DNA of 18,660 bases from Methanosarcinales archaeon (GTDB lineage Archaea > Halobacteriota > Methanosarcinia > Methanotrichales > Methanotrichaceae). Under the pieces are notes generated by a model that was not told where the DNA came from, did not search any database, and saw only the letters and a program-made list of their open reading frames with translations. How positions within the stretch are numbered: the first letter of the stretch is position 1; each line of letters begins with the position of its first letter. A program made the position numbers and the translations under genes. Shown here in pieces: positions 1 through 7,195 of this stretch. The DNA lies in contig JAAEEW010000203.1 in assembly GCA_013415595.1 (NCBI GenBank), forward strand, positions 1 through 18,660, written 5' to 3'.

Positions 1-129
1 TCAAGTAAGGATACAGGGCCTATTATAATTAACTCTGATAGGTCAGAATGCCGCCAGGATTATGGTGGCAAACTGCCTATCGTCGGTATTACTACTACCA
101 TTTTACATCAAATTCGGGACGCTACCTAA
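1..129 (+). CDS. C-terminal end of an unidentified protein (partial)
   Basis: The frame is open from the window edge and encodes 42 residues before a TAA. The translation looks protein-like: a stretch PIIINSDRSE is followed by a basic/glycine patch and then PIVGITTTILHQIRDAT at the end. It has no start inside the window, so it would be the tail of a gene that begins upstream. I do not recognise the family. The next small ORF starts 32 bases later on the same strand, so the two could be co-transcribed. An AT-rich run at 20-31 resembles a TATA box but lies inside this frame. Chance is possible because the open stretch is short. Confidence 0.4.
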   Translation, partial: SSKDTGPIIINSDRSECRQDYGGKLPIVGITTTILHQIRDAT

Positions 130-161
130 GTTATCAATGAACGAAGTAGAGGAAGAGTTCA

Positions 162-311
162 ATGGCATATCCGATAGAGCTGGGTCTGGTCCTGGAAGGA
201 GAAGACGCCGAGACGTTCTCAGAGGATATCAAGAATCCGATCCCAGCTTCGAAGGAAGAAGTCTCCGTATTCAAGGAAACCATAAGAATCTACAACAAGC
301 ATCGAGTTTGA
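162..311 (+). CDS. Small protein, candidate antitoxin for the adjacent GNAT toxin
   Basis: This is a 49-residue ORF beginning MAYPIELGLVLEGEDAETF and ending in a charged helix-like segment (KEEVSVFKETIRIYNKHR). A purine-rich AGAGGAAG sits a few bases before the ATG, and an in-frame TAG lies just upstream, so the start is well bounded. The stop is five bases before the ATG of the GNAT acetyltransferase gene. Short acidic proteins placed directly before GNAT-fold toxins commonly act as antitoxins, and the LVLEGEDA-type start resembles small archaeal proteins I associate with such pairs. That role is inferred from context and size. It lacks an obvious DNA-binding domain, although 49 residues may be too few to show one. 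Confidence 0.55.
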   Translation: MAYPIELGLVLEGEDAETFSEDIKNPIPASKEEVSVFKETIRIYNKHRV

Positions 312-316
312 CTGCA

Positions 317-925
317 ATGAGCATTAGCCGTTGCCAGAAGTCGACTATCCCTCATGAAGAGCTTCAAATTCGCCCACTATCTAAGAAAGATGTTCTAACT
401 GGTTTCAATTGCGGCGACGATGAAGGCGAGAAAGATCTCAACGACTTTTTAATTGCCGGTGCATTATTATCTTAAGACGATTTAATTACTAGAACGTATC
501 TATGTTTTTGGAACAATGTCTTGGTGGGATTCATCACTTTGCTCAATGATACCATCGGGAAAGACCGGGTAGATGATGGCATATCCGGTTATGACTATGG
601 CAGATATCCCGCCATAAAAATCGCCAGGCTGGCAGTACAAAAAGATTTCAGAGGGAGGAATATCGGCTCATTCCTGTTGTACTGGGCGATAGGGAAGGTC
701 TACGAAGTCTCCAAACACGTTGGATGCAGATACATAACGGTAAACGCAAAGAGAGAATCGATCGAGTTCTATACCGTGAGATCAGGACTAAAATTTAAAA
801 TCGTAAAGGCAACTGAGAAAAATAATTACCCATCATTGTACCTCAATATGCATCCTATCGTCATGGCCATGCAGCCAAGGGAATCTCTTGAACATTTTTC
901 CATTACTGATTCCACAGATTCGTGA
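317..925 (+). pseudogene. GNAT-family N-acetyltransferase (toxin-like) interrupted by an in-frame TAA
   Basis: Codons before and after the TAA at 473-475 are in the same frame and together read as one GNAT protein of about 200 residues. The N-terminal part has LQIRPLSKKDV and a NCGDDEGEKDLNDFL segment, typical of GNAT toxins (C/CGD...LNDFL). After the stop the frame continues DDLITRTYLCFWNNVLVGFI, then an acetyl-CoA-loop region (LAVQKDFRGRNIGSFLL) and a C-terminal ESIEFYTVRSGLKF, equivalent to the usual FYxxxGF. The stop falls at codon 53, so the predicted product would lose the whole catalytic core. TAA rules out pyrrolysine readthrough. Either the gene is recently inactivated or the base is a sequencing error. 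A TTG at 521 could restart a fragment, but that would lack the N-terminal strands. Confidence 0.75.
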
Positions 926-1153
926 TCCTGGACACCATGACCATTTACTGGGACACTTGGCCCCGGCCACAGCTCATCAATCGATAGTAGAGGAAATCTC
1001 AGGCTTCTGGGCCAGGGACCTGGGAATTGATGGAATCCACCTCGAAAGTGCTTGCTTTGTCCCGGAGGCTCAGTCTCGCCCATTTCCCGGCCCCAACTCC
1101 CGGCTCTGTCACTGCCCCAAGCCTTGAATATCTTGAACTTGAAGTCGTATCCC
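926..1153. other. Intergenic stretch without a supportable gene
   Basis: These 228 bases separate the GNAT remnant from engB. Short open frames on both strands give proline- and histidine-rich low-complexity peptides with no recognisable motif. The only possible signal is a weak AT stretch, TTGAATATCT, at 1124-1133, about 25 bases before the chosen engB ATG. That position would suit a leaderless archaeal promoter. Confidence 0.4.
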
Positions 1154-1708
1154 ATGTCCAAGCAGATCGTCCTGGTGGGCCGCTCCAACGTGGGCAAGTC
1201 CACCCTCTTCAAGCAGCTCACGGGCAAGTGGGTCAAGGTGGGCCGCCGTCCCGGGGTGACGGTGAGCCCCGGCCGGGCCCAGAAGGGAAACATACTCTAC
1301 GTGGACATGCCGGGCTACGGCTACATGCACAGGGTGCCTAAGAAGGTTCAGGAGGGGACCAAGGACTTCATCGTCCGCTACATGGAGGAAAACCGGGACG
1401 AGATCCTCCTGGCCATACAGGTGATCGACGCCGCCTCCTTCCTGGAGATCGCCGATCGCTGGGAGGGCAAGGGCGAGGTGCCGGTGGAGATAGAGATGTG
1501 GGAGTTCTTAAAAGACCTGGAGCTGAACCCGGTGCTGGCGGCCAACAAGATGGACCGGGTGATCAACCAGGATCAGGTTCTGGACTGGATCGTGGAGCGG
1601 CTGGGGATGGAGCCCCCCTGGACCGGATGGACCGGGGTGATCGCCCCCATCAGCGCCAAGACCGGCCAGATCGAGCCTTTGAGAAAGATCATTCAGTCCC
1701 GTTTGTGA
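1154..1708 (+). CDS. engB: EngB/YihA-family GTP-binding protein
   Basis: This 184-residue GTPase belongs to the TRAFAC EngB (YihA/YsxC) family, whose bacterial members help assemble the large ribosomal subunit; the archaeal role is presumed similar. All guanine-nucleotide motifs are visible: G1 GRSNVGKS at residues 9-16, a G2 threonine in GVTVSPG near 36, G3 DMPG at 51-54 followed by the family's GYGYMH, G4 NKMD at 131-134 and G5 SAK at 167-169. The frame is open upstream to about 1052, but that extension is low-complexity and the family begins just before G1, so I chose the ATG at 1154. The 3' end overlaps the 3' end of the opposing MscS gene by 20 bases. Confidence 0.93.
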   Translation: MSKQIVLVGRSNVGKSTLFKQLTGKWVKVGRRPGVTVSPGRAQKGNILYVDMPGYGYMHRVPKKVQEGTKDFIVRYMEENRDEILLAIQVIDAASFLEIADRWEGKGEVPVEIEMWEFLKDLELNPVLAANKMDRVINQDQVLDWIVERLGMEPPWTGWTGVIAPISAKTGQIEPLRKIIQSRL

Positions 1709-3017
1709 CGTCATCCTCATCTTCTCGATCTTCCTGCTCTCCGGACGATCCGGGCATGAAGACCGAAGCATCCTTCAGTCCCCCACTCCTGTGATCCCCG
1801 GGCAGGGCGTTATCCCCACCTGCAGATCCCTTGAGGATGATGTTGTGATAGGGGAACGGAATCTCGATTCCCTCGGCGTCGAACCGCTTCTTGACCGACT
1901 CCCGGATGTCGCAGCCGGTGGTGAAGGCGTCGTCCCGGTGGGCCACGTGGAAGATCAGGCGGAGGTTCACTGCAAAGTCCCCCAGCTCCGTCAGCCGGAC
2001 CCGGATCTCCTTGTCTTTCAGCACCATGGGATGCTTGTTTGCCTCCTCGATGATTATGTTCCTGGCCTGGTCGATGTCCGCATCGTAGGAGATGCCGAAG
2101 TTCACCGGCCAGACCACCTCTGGGTCCTTTATGCTCCAGTTGACGATGTTCTCCTTGCCCATCACGCTGTTGGGGACGATTATCCTGCGCAGATCCCAGG
2201 TGCAAATGACGGTGTGCCTGAGGGTGATATCCTCGATGTGGCCGTACTCTCCGTTGAAGTCCACATAGTCCCCGATCTGAATGGGCTTGAAGACGGCCAG
2301 GAATATCCCGGACACGATGTTGGACAGGGAGTCCTGGGCGGCAAAGCCGATGGCCACGGTGGCCAGACCGGCACCGGCAAGCATGGCCACTGCCACCCTC
2401 TGCAGGGGCGGGATCTGGAGGATGACCATCAGAATGCCCATGATGTAGACCACGGCCACCAGCAGCCGTCGAATCATGGTGTGGTAGGTCTTGTCCACAC
2501 CCATCTGCAGCCCATCACCCATGGTCAGCTTGGGCTGGTATTTCTCCAGGGTCTTGTCCAGGAACTTGGCCAGATAAAATGTGCCCAGAATTATGATTAT
2601 TATCGTGGCGAAAGTGGTGACGATATCCCAGATGTTGACCCCTATCACCCTCTCGATGTAGCTCAGAGAGAGCTGAATGATCACCATCAGGAATCCTGCC
2701 AGGTAGACGGTGGCCAGCAGAACCCGGCGCACTATGATGTAGGTCTTGTCGGCCTCCATCTCACCGCTCTGAGCTCCGGTCAGCTTCTGCAGATACTTTT
2801 TCAGGCCTCTGTCCACCAGCCTGGCGGCAAGCATGGTGACCACAATGATCAATGCGATGCTGACGATGGTGGTCACTATCTCCCACAGGTCAATTCCCAG
2901 CGTTCGCTCTATATAGCTAAGGGATATGTAATCCCAAAAAGAGCTCGGACCGTTGGTGACTTTCTGTCCGATAAGCTGGGTAGGTATGGCAGGATTCTTA
3001 ACGAGGAAATCATCCAT
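1689..3017 (-). CDS. MscS-family mechanosensitive ion channel with duplicated transmembrane module
   Basis: A 442-residue membrane protein. The conserved MscS pore helix and beta domain lie at about residues 205-300, with GLATVAIGFAAQDSLSNIVSG in the pore-lining region, the PIQIGDYVDF turn and the IIVPNSVM loop. The C-terminal alpha/beta domain follows (to about 395) and the protein ends in a highly acidic tail. Upstream are two copies of an ~85-residue unit: LSYIERTLGIDLWEIVTT at 33-50 matches LSYIERVIGVNIWDIVTT at 118-135, and ADKTY near 89-93 matches VDKTY near 174-178. The protein presumably opens under membrane tension and releases solutes on hypo-osmotic shock. The ATG at 3017 is about 28 bases from a TATA-like element, so the leader would be very short. 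Confidence 0.93.
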   Translation of the reverse strand: MDDFLVKNPAIPTQLIGQKVTNGPSSFWDYISLSYIERTLGIDLWEIVTTIVSIALIIVVTMLAARLVDRGLKKYLQKLTGAQSGEMEADKTYIIVRRVLLATVYLAGFLMVIIQLSLSYIERVIGVNIWDIVTTFATIIIIILGTFYLAKFLDKTLEKYQPKLTMGDGLQMGVDKTYHTMIRRLLVAVVYIMGILMVILQIPPLQRVAVAMLAGAGLATVAIGFAAQDSLSNIVSGIFLAVFKPIQIGDYVDFNGEYGHIEDITLRHTVICTWDLRRIIVPNSVMGKENIVNWSIKDPEVVWPVNFGISYDADIDQARNIIIEEANKHPMVLKDKEIRVRLTELGDFAVNLRLIFHVAHRDDAFTTGCDIRESVKKRFDAEGIEIPFPYHNIILKGSAGGDNALPGDHRSGGLKDASVFMPGSSGEQEDREDEDDVTNGTE

Positions 3018-3038
3018 CGGGCCTGAAGTCCCCGACCA

Positions 3039-3055
3039 ATATACTTAAAAGTTTC
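3039..3055 (-). promoter_or_regulatory. TATA-box promoter of the MscS gene
   Basis: On the minus strand this reads AAACTTTTAAGTATATT, centred about 28 bases before the ATG at 3017. That is the usual archaeal TATA-to-start distance for a leaderless or near-leaderless transcript. It is inferred from composition and position. Confidence 0.55.
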
Positions 3056-3106
3056 GCGGTACATGGGTGGCAGGCAGTTGCTGCACCTCATTTGGCCGGT
3101 TGGCCC

Positions 3107-3116
3107 ATAAAATTAT
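3107..3116 (+). promoter_or_regulatory. Candidate TATA box for the beta-helix gene
   Basis: ATAAAATTAT is the only AT-rich island in a GC-rich leader and lies about 46 bases before the ATG at 3158. A GGGGGAAG element at 3144-3151 could serve as the ribosome-binding site. The element is divergent from the MscS promoter about 60 bases away. Confidence 0.45.
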
Positions 3117-3157
3117 CCGTCCCGGTGCCATAACCCGGCCGTCGGGGGAAGCTGTCG

Positions 3158-4348
3158 ATGATCAAACACCAATCGCATAAGAGACCTTTATGGCTGACGT
3201 TGGCCATGATGTTGCTGGCATTCTCGGCAAGTGCAGAGACCTTCATAGTATCTCCTGTCTACCTGGACGCCTACTCCATCCAGGACGCCATAAACAAAGC
3301 CCAGGATGGAGATCGCATCATCGTCAAGAGCGGCACCTATCTGGAGAGCCTGAACGTCACCAAGAGCCTGGTTCTGGTGGGAGTAAACACCGGCGGCGGT
3401 CAGCCTCTGGTGGACGCCGGCGATAAAGGAAGCGCCATCATCCTGATCGCCGACGGGATCAGGCTGGAGGGCTTCGATGCCGGGAACTCCGGTGCCGGGG
3501 CCGACGATGCAGCCATCAAGGTGCTGTCCGACGGCAACCTCCTGCGGGACAACGTGGCCAGCAACAGCTCTTACGGCATTTACCTTTACGACTGCATGAA
3601 CAACACCCTGGTGAACAACGTGGCCCGGAGAAACGACGTGGGAATAGCCCTTTACAGCGCCAGGAACAACACGGTCCGGGGAAATACGGCCAGGAACAAC
3701 TCCTTTGGCGGATTCATATTGGGCCTTTCCCGGGGAAACAGCCTGATGGAGAATACGGCGGTCAGAAACGCCTGGGTGGGCATATTCCTGAGCGACTCCG
3801 AGGGCAACACGCTGAGGGAAAATGTGGGCGAAATGAACGATAATGAGGGCATCTGGCTTCTCAATTCCAGCAGGAACTGGCTGTCTGGAAATGCAGTCTC
3901 CAAAAGCTTCATCTCCGGAATCCGCCTGGTGCGCTCCCACAACAATACCATTGCCCACGCCGAGTGCTCAGGCAATCTCGACGGCATCAGCCTGGAGGCC
4001 TCCCGGGACAATATCGTCACCGGCAACAACCTCTCCAATAACAACTACGGGATCTACCTGGACGACTCCAGCGACAACCGGCTCTATCTCAACAACTTCC
4101 AGGACAACGTGGACAACGTCTACTCCTGGCAGTCCATCAACTCGTGGAACACCAGCCGCACGCTCTCCTACCAGTACAACGGCCTGATTCTCTACAGTCG
4201 GCTTGGCAACTTCTGGAGCGACTACCAGGGCCGTGACGGCTTGGGCCAGGGCGTAGGCCAGCAATATCACGTTCATGGGCCGGTGACGGACTACTGGCCC
4301 CTCTCCTCCAGGATAGACCGCTACCTGGTCAGGGGCCTGCCGGGCTAG
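3158..4348 (+). CDS. Secreted right-handed beta-helix protein, NosD/carbohydrate-binding-like
   Basis: The product is 396 residues with a classic signal peptide: a basic N-terminus (KHQSHKRP), a hydrophobic core and a cleavage site near ASA-ET at 26/27. It is followed by SIQDAINKAQDGDRIIVKSG, the standard entry of periplasmic copper-binding NosD / pectate-lyase-like beta-helices. About ten 22-24-residue coils then repeat a pattern such as GIYLYDCMNNTLVNNVARRN, rich in N-ladder residues. The C-terminal cap contains SINSWNTS, LGNFWSDYQG and a final DYWPL, typical of archaeal surface proteins of this class. It is probably a cell-surface or extracellular protein; whether it binds sugars, metal or nothing specific cannot be read from the sequence. 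No NosZ maturation genes are nearby, so a role in nitrous oxide reduction is unlikely. Confidence 0.9.
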   Translation: MIKHQSHKRPLWLTLAMMLLAFSASAETFIVSPVYLDAYSIQDAINKAQDGDRIIVKSGTYLESLNVTKSLVLVGVNTGGGQPLVDAGDKGSAIILIADGIRLEGFDAGNSGAGADDAAIKVLSDGNLLRDNVASNSSYGIYLYDCMNNTLVNNVARRNDVGIALYSARNNTVRGNTARNNSFGGFILGLSRGNSLMENTAVRNAWVGIFLSDSEGNTLRENVGEMNDNEGIWLLNSSRNWLSGNAVSKSFISGIRLVRSHNNTIAHAECSGNLDGISLEASRDNIVTGNNLSNNNYGIYLDDSSDNRLYLNNFQDNVDNVYSWQSINSWNTSRTLSYQYNGLILYSRLGNFWSDYQGRDGLGQGVGQQYHVHGPVTDYWPLSSRIDRYLVRGLPG

Positions 4349-4374
4349 AACGGCTAGAACCCTGGCACCCCTGT

Positions 4375-4398
4375 TCTCCTCCCCGATCTCCTCCCCGA
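4375..4398. repeat. Perfect 12-bp tandem duplication
   Basis: TCTCCTCCCCGA occurs twice back to back in the pyrimidine-rich stretch between the converging beta-helix and PAN genes. It is probably replication slippage in low-complexity DNA; no function is proposed. Confidence 0.6.
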
Positions 4399-4560
4399 TC
4401 TTCTGCCCATATTATTTCCGTCCCTCTCTATCCTCCTCCCTCCATTCTCCCCCATCCGCCCCATTTTCTGCTCGCCTCCCGCTCCGCCTGCATATCTGGC
4501 CTTGGGGCTGCAAATGATAGGCCCGGCTGGCAATCGGGCCGAAATTCGACGAATCCTGAA

Positions 4561-4600
4561 AACAAAAAAATGCTTGAAAGCCGCGGACAAAAAAAGGAGT
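4561..4600 (-). terminator. U-tract transcription terminator downstream of PAN
   Basis: Read on the minus strand, two seven-base T runs (complements of A runs at 4589-4595 and 4564-4570) lie 30-65 bases beyond the PAN stop. Archaeal RNA polymerase terminates at such T tracts without needing a strong hairpin. The rest of the 277-base gap between 4349 and 4625 is pyrimidine-rich and shows no gene. Confidence 0.6.
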
Positions 4601-4625
4601 GAAAGATCACCGTTGGCGGAAAGCC

Positions 4626-5861
4626 TCAGGTGAACATGCGCAGCGATTCGTCAGTTCGCTCTTCGTCCTCGCCCAGGACCTTCTTCACAGCGGCGATGAA
4701 ATCTTCCCGGCTCACCTGGTTGGCCTCTCTGCGAATGGCGTTCATCCCCGCCTCTACGGCGATGGCCTTCAGCTCCGCGCCGTTGCCTCCCTCGGTCTCC
4801 CTGGCGATCTCCGCCAGGTCCACCTCCGGGCTTTGCTTCATCTTCTGGGTGTGGATCTCCAGGATCTTCAGCCTGGCCTGCTCGCTCGGCATGGGGATCT
4901 CAATTATCCGGTCAAACCGTCCGGGACGCAGGAGGGCCGGATCCAGTATATCTATTCGGTTGGTGGCGGCAATGATTTTGACGTCGCCCCTCTCCCGGAA
5001 TCCGTCCATCTCCGCCAGCAGTTGCATCATGGTCCGGTTGACCTCGGCGCTGCCGGTGGTGCCGTCGTGGGTGCGGATGCTGCCCACGGCGTCTATCTCG
5101 TCAATGAATATGATGGATGGGGCCTTCTCCCTGGCCATCTGGAATATGTCTCTCACCAGCTGGGCTCCCTCGCCGATGAACTTGTGGACCAGCTCGCTCC
5201 CGGACATGTGGATGAACGTGGCCATGGAGTGGTTGGCCACCGCCTTGGCCAGGAGGGTCTTACCGGTTCCGGGCAGGCCGTACAGCAGCACTCCCCGGGG
5301 CGGCTCGATGCCGATCTCTTCGAAGATCTCCGGCCTGGTCAAAGGCAGCTCCACCGTCTCTCTGATCTCCTGGATCTGGCTGTCCAGGCCGCCCACCTCG
5401 TCGTAGGTGATGCTGGGAGCCTCGATGAGCTCCATGGTCTTGGCCCTCACGTCCACCGATCTCTCCAGAATGCGGACGATGGTGAGGGAGTTGTTGATGG
5501 CCACCCGGGTGTTGGGCTCCAGCTTCTCCATGATCTCCGGGGGTGCTGTGGTGATGAATTCCTGGTTGTTGCCATGCTGCCGGAGCATGACGTAGTCCTC
5601 TCCCATCTCCACCACCGTGGCCAGGAAGAGGGGCATTCTCCGCAGCAGGCTGTTCTCCTTCTTCAGCCTCTCCAGCTCGCGGAGGTACTTCTTGTTCGAT
5701 ATTAATGACTCGAATAGCTTGGCCCTGGCCTCTTCCCTCTCTACCTTGAGGGTCTCCATCTCCTCCGTCAGGGCCTTATTTTCATTCTCAAGAGCGCTAA
5801 TTCTTTTTGCGAACGACTCGATGATTGTGTCATTATCCGACACAGTCGTTGATTCACTCAT
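4626..5861 (-). CDS. pan: Proteasome-activating nucleotidase (PAN), AAA+ ATPase
   Basis: This 411-residue hexameric ATPase unfolds substrates and feeds them to the archaeal 20S proteasome. Domain order is a coiled coil (about 18-72), a conserved proline at 77 linking to the OB domain (78-145), then the AAA+ module. Visible motifs are Walker A GLPGTGKT at 195-202, pore loop KFIG at 227-230, Walker B IIFIDEID at 250-257, sensor-1 N301 and arginine fingers R312 and R315. The C-terminus is RMFT, whereas activators usually end Hb-Tyr-X; here Phe replaces Tyr. A longer frame begins with GTG at 5882, but a TATA box ends only a few bases before it and lies about 27 bases from the ATG at 5861, so I chose the latter. 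The transcript is probably leaderless. Confidence 0.95.
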   Translation of the reverse strand: MSESTTVSDNDTIIESFAKRISALENENKALTEEMETLKVEREEARAKLFESLISNKKYLRELERLKKENSLLRRMPLFLATVVEMGEDYVMLRQHGNNQEFITTAPPEIMEKLEPNTRVAINNSLTIVRILERSVDVRAKTMELIEAPSITYDEVGGLDSQIQEIRETVELPLTRPEIFEEIGIEPPRGVLLYGLPGTGKTLLAKAVANHSMATFIHMSGSELVHKFIGEGAQLVRDIFQMAREKAPSIIFIDEIDAVGSIRTHDGTTGSAEVNRTMMQLLAEMDGFRERGDVKIIAATNRIDILDPALLRPGRFDRIIEIPMPSEQARLKILEIHTQKMKQSPEVDLAEIARETEGGNGAELKAIAVEAGMNAIRREANQVSREDFIAAVKKVLGEDEERTDESLRMFT

Positions 5862-5883
5862 AATATTACGGCTGTCCTTCACG

Positions 5884-5893
5884 GATATAAACT
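5884..5893 (-). promoter_or_regulatory. TATA box of pan
   Basis: The minus strand reads GTTTATATCC, centred 27 bases before the ATG at 5861. This supports the shorter PAN start and a leaderless mRNA. Confidence 0.6.
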
Positions 5894-5941
5894 CATGCTT
5901 TTCCTTTGCCGGCCATCATTGTTCCTGTGCCGCCCTGCATG

Positions 5942-6982
5942 TTACTTTTGGATCACTATGGTCACAATGTCCCCGTCGCTCAGCATGTGCTCCAGGCCCA
6001 CCCTCTGGCCGTCGTGCTTGGCCGAGGATCCCCAGACGGTGGCGTAGCGGAACCGCTCCCGGAAGTCCCGGTGGATGCAGTCGCACAGATCGGCTACACT
6101 GTTGCCGTTTCTCATGATCATGGGCTCCTTCAGGTCCGGCTGGCCGCCCTGGGGCTTCATGTAGATTCTCATCAGCTCCAGTTGCTCGAACATCCCGTCT
6201 TTCAGCCGGTCGAGGCCCAGACCCTCCCGGGCGGAGATGGGAAGCACATCTCCAGGAAGGGCGGCCAGCTCTCCGGGGTCCAGGAAGTCGCTCTTGTTCA
6301 TCACCGTGATGGCCTGCAGGTACTTGCGGTTGGACTCCAGGGCGTCGATGAACCGGTCCTGGGTGAGGGCCTCCCTGATCAGCACGTCGGCGCTGTGGAT
6401 GCGGTACTCCTTCAGTATAGCCTCGATGGAGCCCTGGTCTATTCCCGGGTCCACCGTGCTGGTCACGGTGATTCCACCTTTTGTGGTCCGGCGAATGAGC
6501 ACTCCGGGGACGCTCTGGTTTATGCGGATCCCATTCTGGTACAGGGCCTCCAGGTAGGGGGACAGGTCCTGGCCGGGGGCGTTGACCAGGATTATCAGGT
6601 CCGAGTCCCGGATGGTAGAGATGGCCTCTCCTCCGGCGATGATCAGGTCAGGGACGTCCAGCACCTGGATCTTGGCTCCCTGGTGGGATAAGATGCCGGG
6701 GGTGGTGTTCAGGTCGTAGGGGTCCTCGCTGGCCCTGGCCCCGGTGAGCACGCTATGCAGGGTGGACTTGCCGGTACCGATGGGGCCGATGAGAACCGTG
6801 GTTGCGTCTCCGGCCTTCCTGACCCCCGCCTTCTTGGCCTTGGCCGCGGAACGTTTCTCCTGATCCTGCCTCAGCCGGGCGATCTTGGCCTTCAGCCTGC
6901 CGATGTGGTGGCTGGTGGCCTTGTTGTACTGGGTGTTCCTGATCTCCTCTTCCAGACGGCGAATCTCCTCCTCGATGGTCAT
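5942..6982 (-). CDS. DRG/Obg-family GTP-binding protein with TGS domain, non-canonical G1 and G3
   Basis: The 346-residue protein begins with the DRG-type helical segment (EEEIRNTQYNKATSHHIGRL, residues 11-30) and a basic linker. G1 at 66-73 is GPIGTGKS, where DRG proteins normally have GFPSVGKS. G3 at 109-112 is DVPD, with Asp in place of the usual Gly of DxPG. G4 NKSD (229-232) and G5 SA (250-251) are normal. The C-terminal TGS domain (about 282-346) is well kept and ends GLEHMLSDGDIVTIVIQK. DRG GTPases act in translation and ribosome-associated processes; the altered switch II suggests changed hydrolysis or nucleotide preference. An SD-like GGAGAGGT lies about eight bases before the ATG, with a TATA box further upstream. 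PAN follows 80 bases downstream with its own promoter. Confidence 0.88.
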   Translation of the reverse strand: MTIEEEIRRLEEEIRNTQYNKATSHHIGRLKAKIARLRQDQEKRSAAKAKKAGVRKAGDATTVLIGPIGTGKSTLHSVLTGARASEDPYDLNTTPGILSHQGAKIQVLDVPDLIIAGGEAISTIRDSDLIILVNAPGQDLSPYLEALYQNGIRINQSVPGVLIRRTTKGGITVTSTVDPGIDQGSIEAILKEYRIHSADVLIREALTQDRFIDALESNRKYLQAITVMNKSDFLDPGELAALPGDVLPISAREGLGLDRLKDGMFEQLELMRIYMKPQGGQPDLKEPMIMRNGNSVADLCDCIHRDFRERFRYATVWGSSAKHDGQRVGLEHMLSDGDIVTIVIQK

Positions 6983-7017
6983 GGCCGGCTACCTCTCCAG
7001 CACCAATGAGCATTAAT

Positions 7018-7031
7018 CCTGATATATTTCT
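7018..7031 (-). promoter_or_regulatory. TATA box of the DRG-like GTPase gene
   Basis: The minus strand carries AAAGAAATATATCA, centred about 43 bases before the ATG at 6982. That predicts a leader of roughly 17 bases that includes the GGAGAGGT ribosome-binding site at 6990-6997. Confidence 0.5.
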
Positions 7032-7152
7032 TTTTCACTCTTCCCCGTTCATCAGTCCGGCCAGGAGATGAACCCCTGTCCCTCTGATCTGAGGATTTTT
7101 TTCCAACCTGGCCCCTTTCGCTGGAAAACAGTCCAGGAGGGATCTCATCGAA

Positions 7153-7162
7153 GGATATTAAT
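7153..7162 (+). promoter_or_regulatory. Candidate TATA box for mat
   Basis: GGATATTAAT lies about 38 bases before the ATG at 7196. The 7029-7177 leader otherwise shows no conserved riboswitch-like architecture that I can recognise. Confidence 0.4.
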
Positions 7163-7195
7163 CTCTTCGAGGGAAGAATGAGGTGGGGTTTTTTG

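Noticed and set aside
473..475. Readthrough of the internal stop as pyrrolysine
   Set aside because: Pyrrolysine uses TAG; this codon is TAA.
826..1293. 155-codon minus-strand frame across the GNAT/engB gap
   Set aside because: It overlaps the engB 5' end in antisense and its translation is Pro/Gly/Trp-rich without motif.
1791..3026. 411-codon open frame opposite the MscS gene
   Set aside because: Composition (H/D/G/V-rich) and lack of motifs show it is the complement of a real coding frame.
4599..5705. 368-codon plus-strand frame opposite pan
   Set aside because: Antisense to a well-supported AAA+ ATPase, with low-complexity translation.
7080..7145. Possible SAM-responsive riboswitch before mat
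   Set aside because: Only a 5-bp CCTGG/CCAGG pairing is visible, with none of the conserved cores I know, and the predicted transcript start lies downstream of it.
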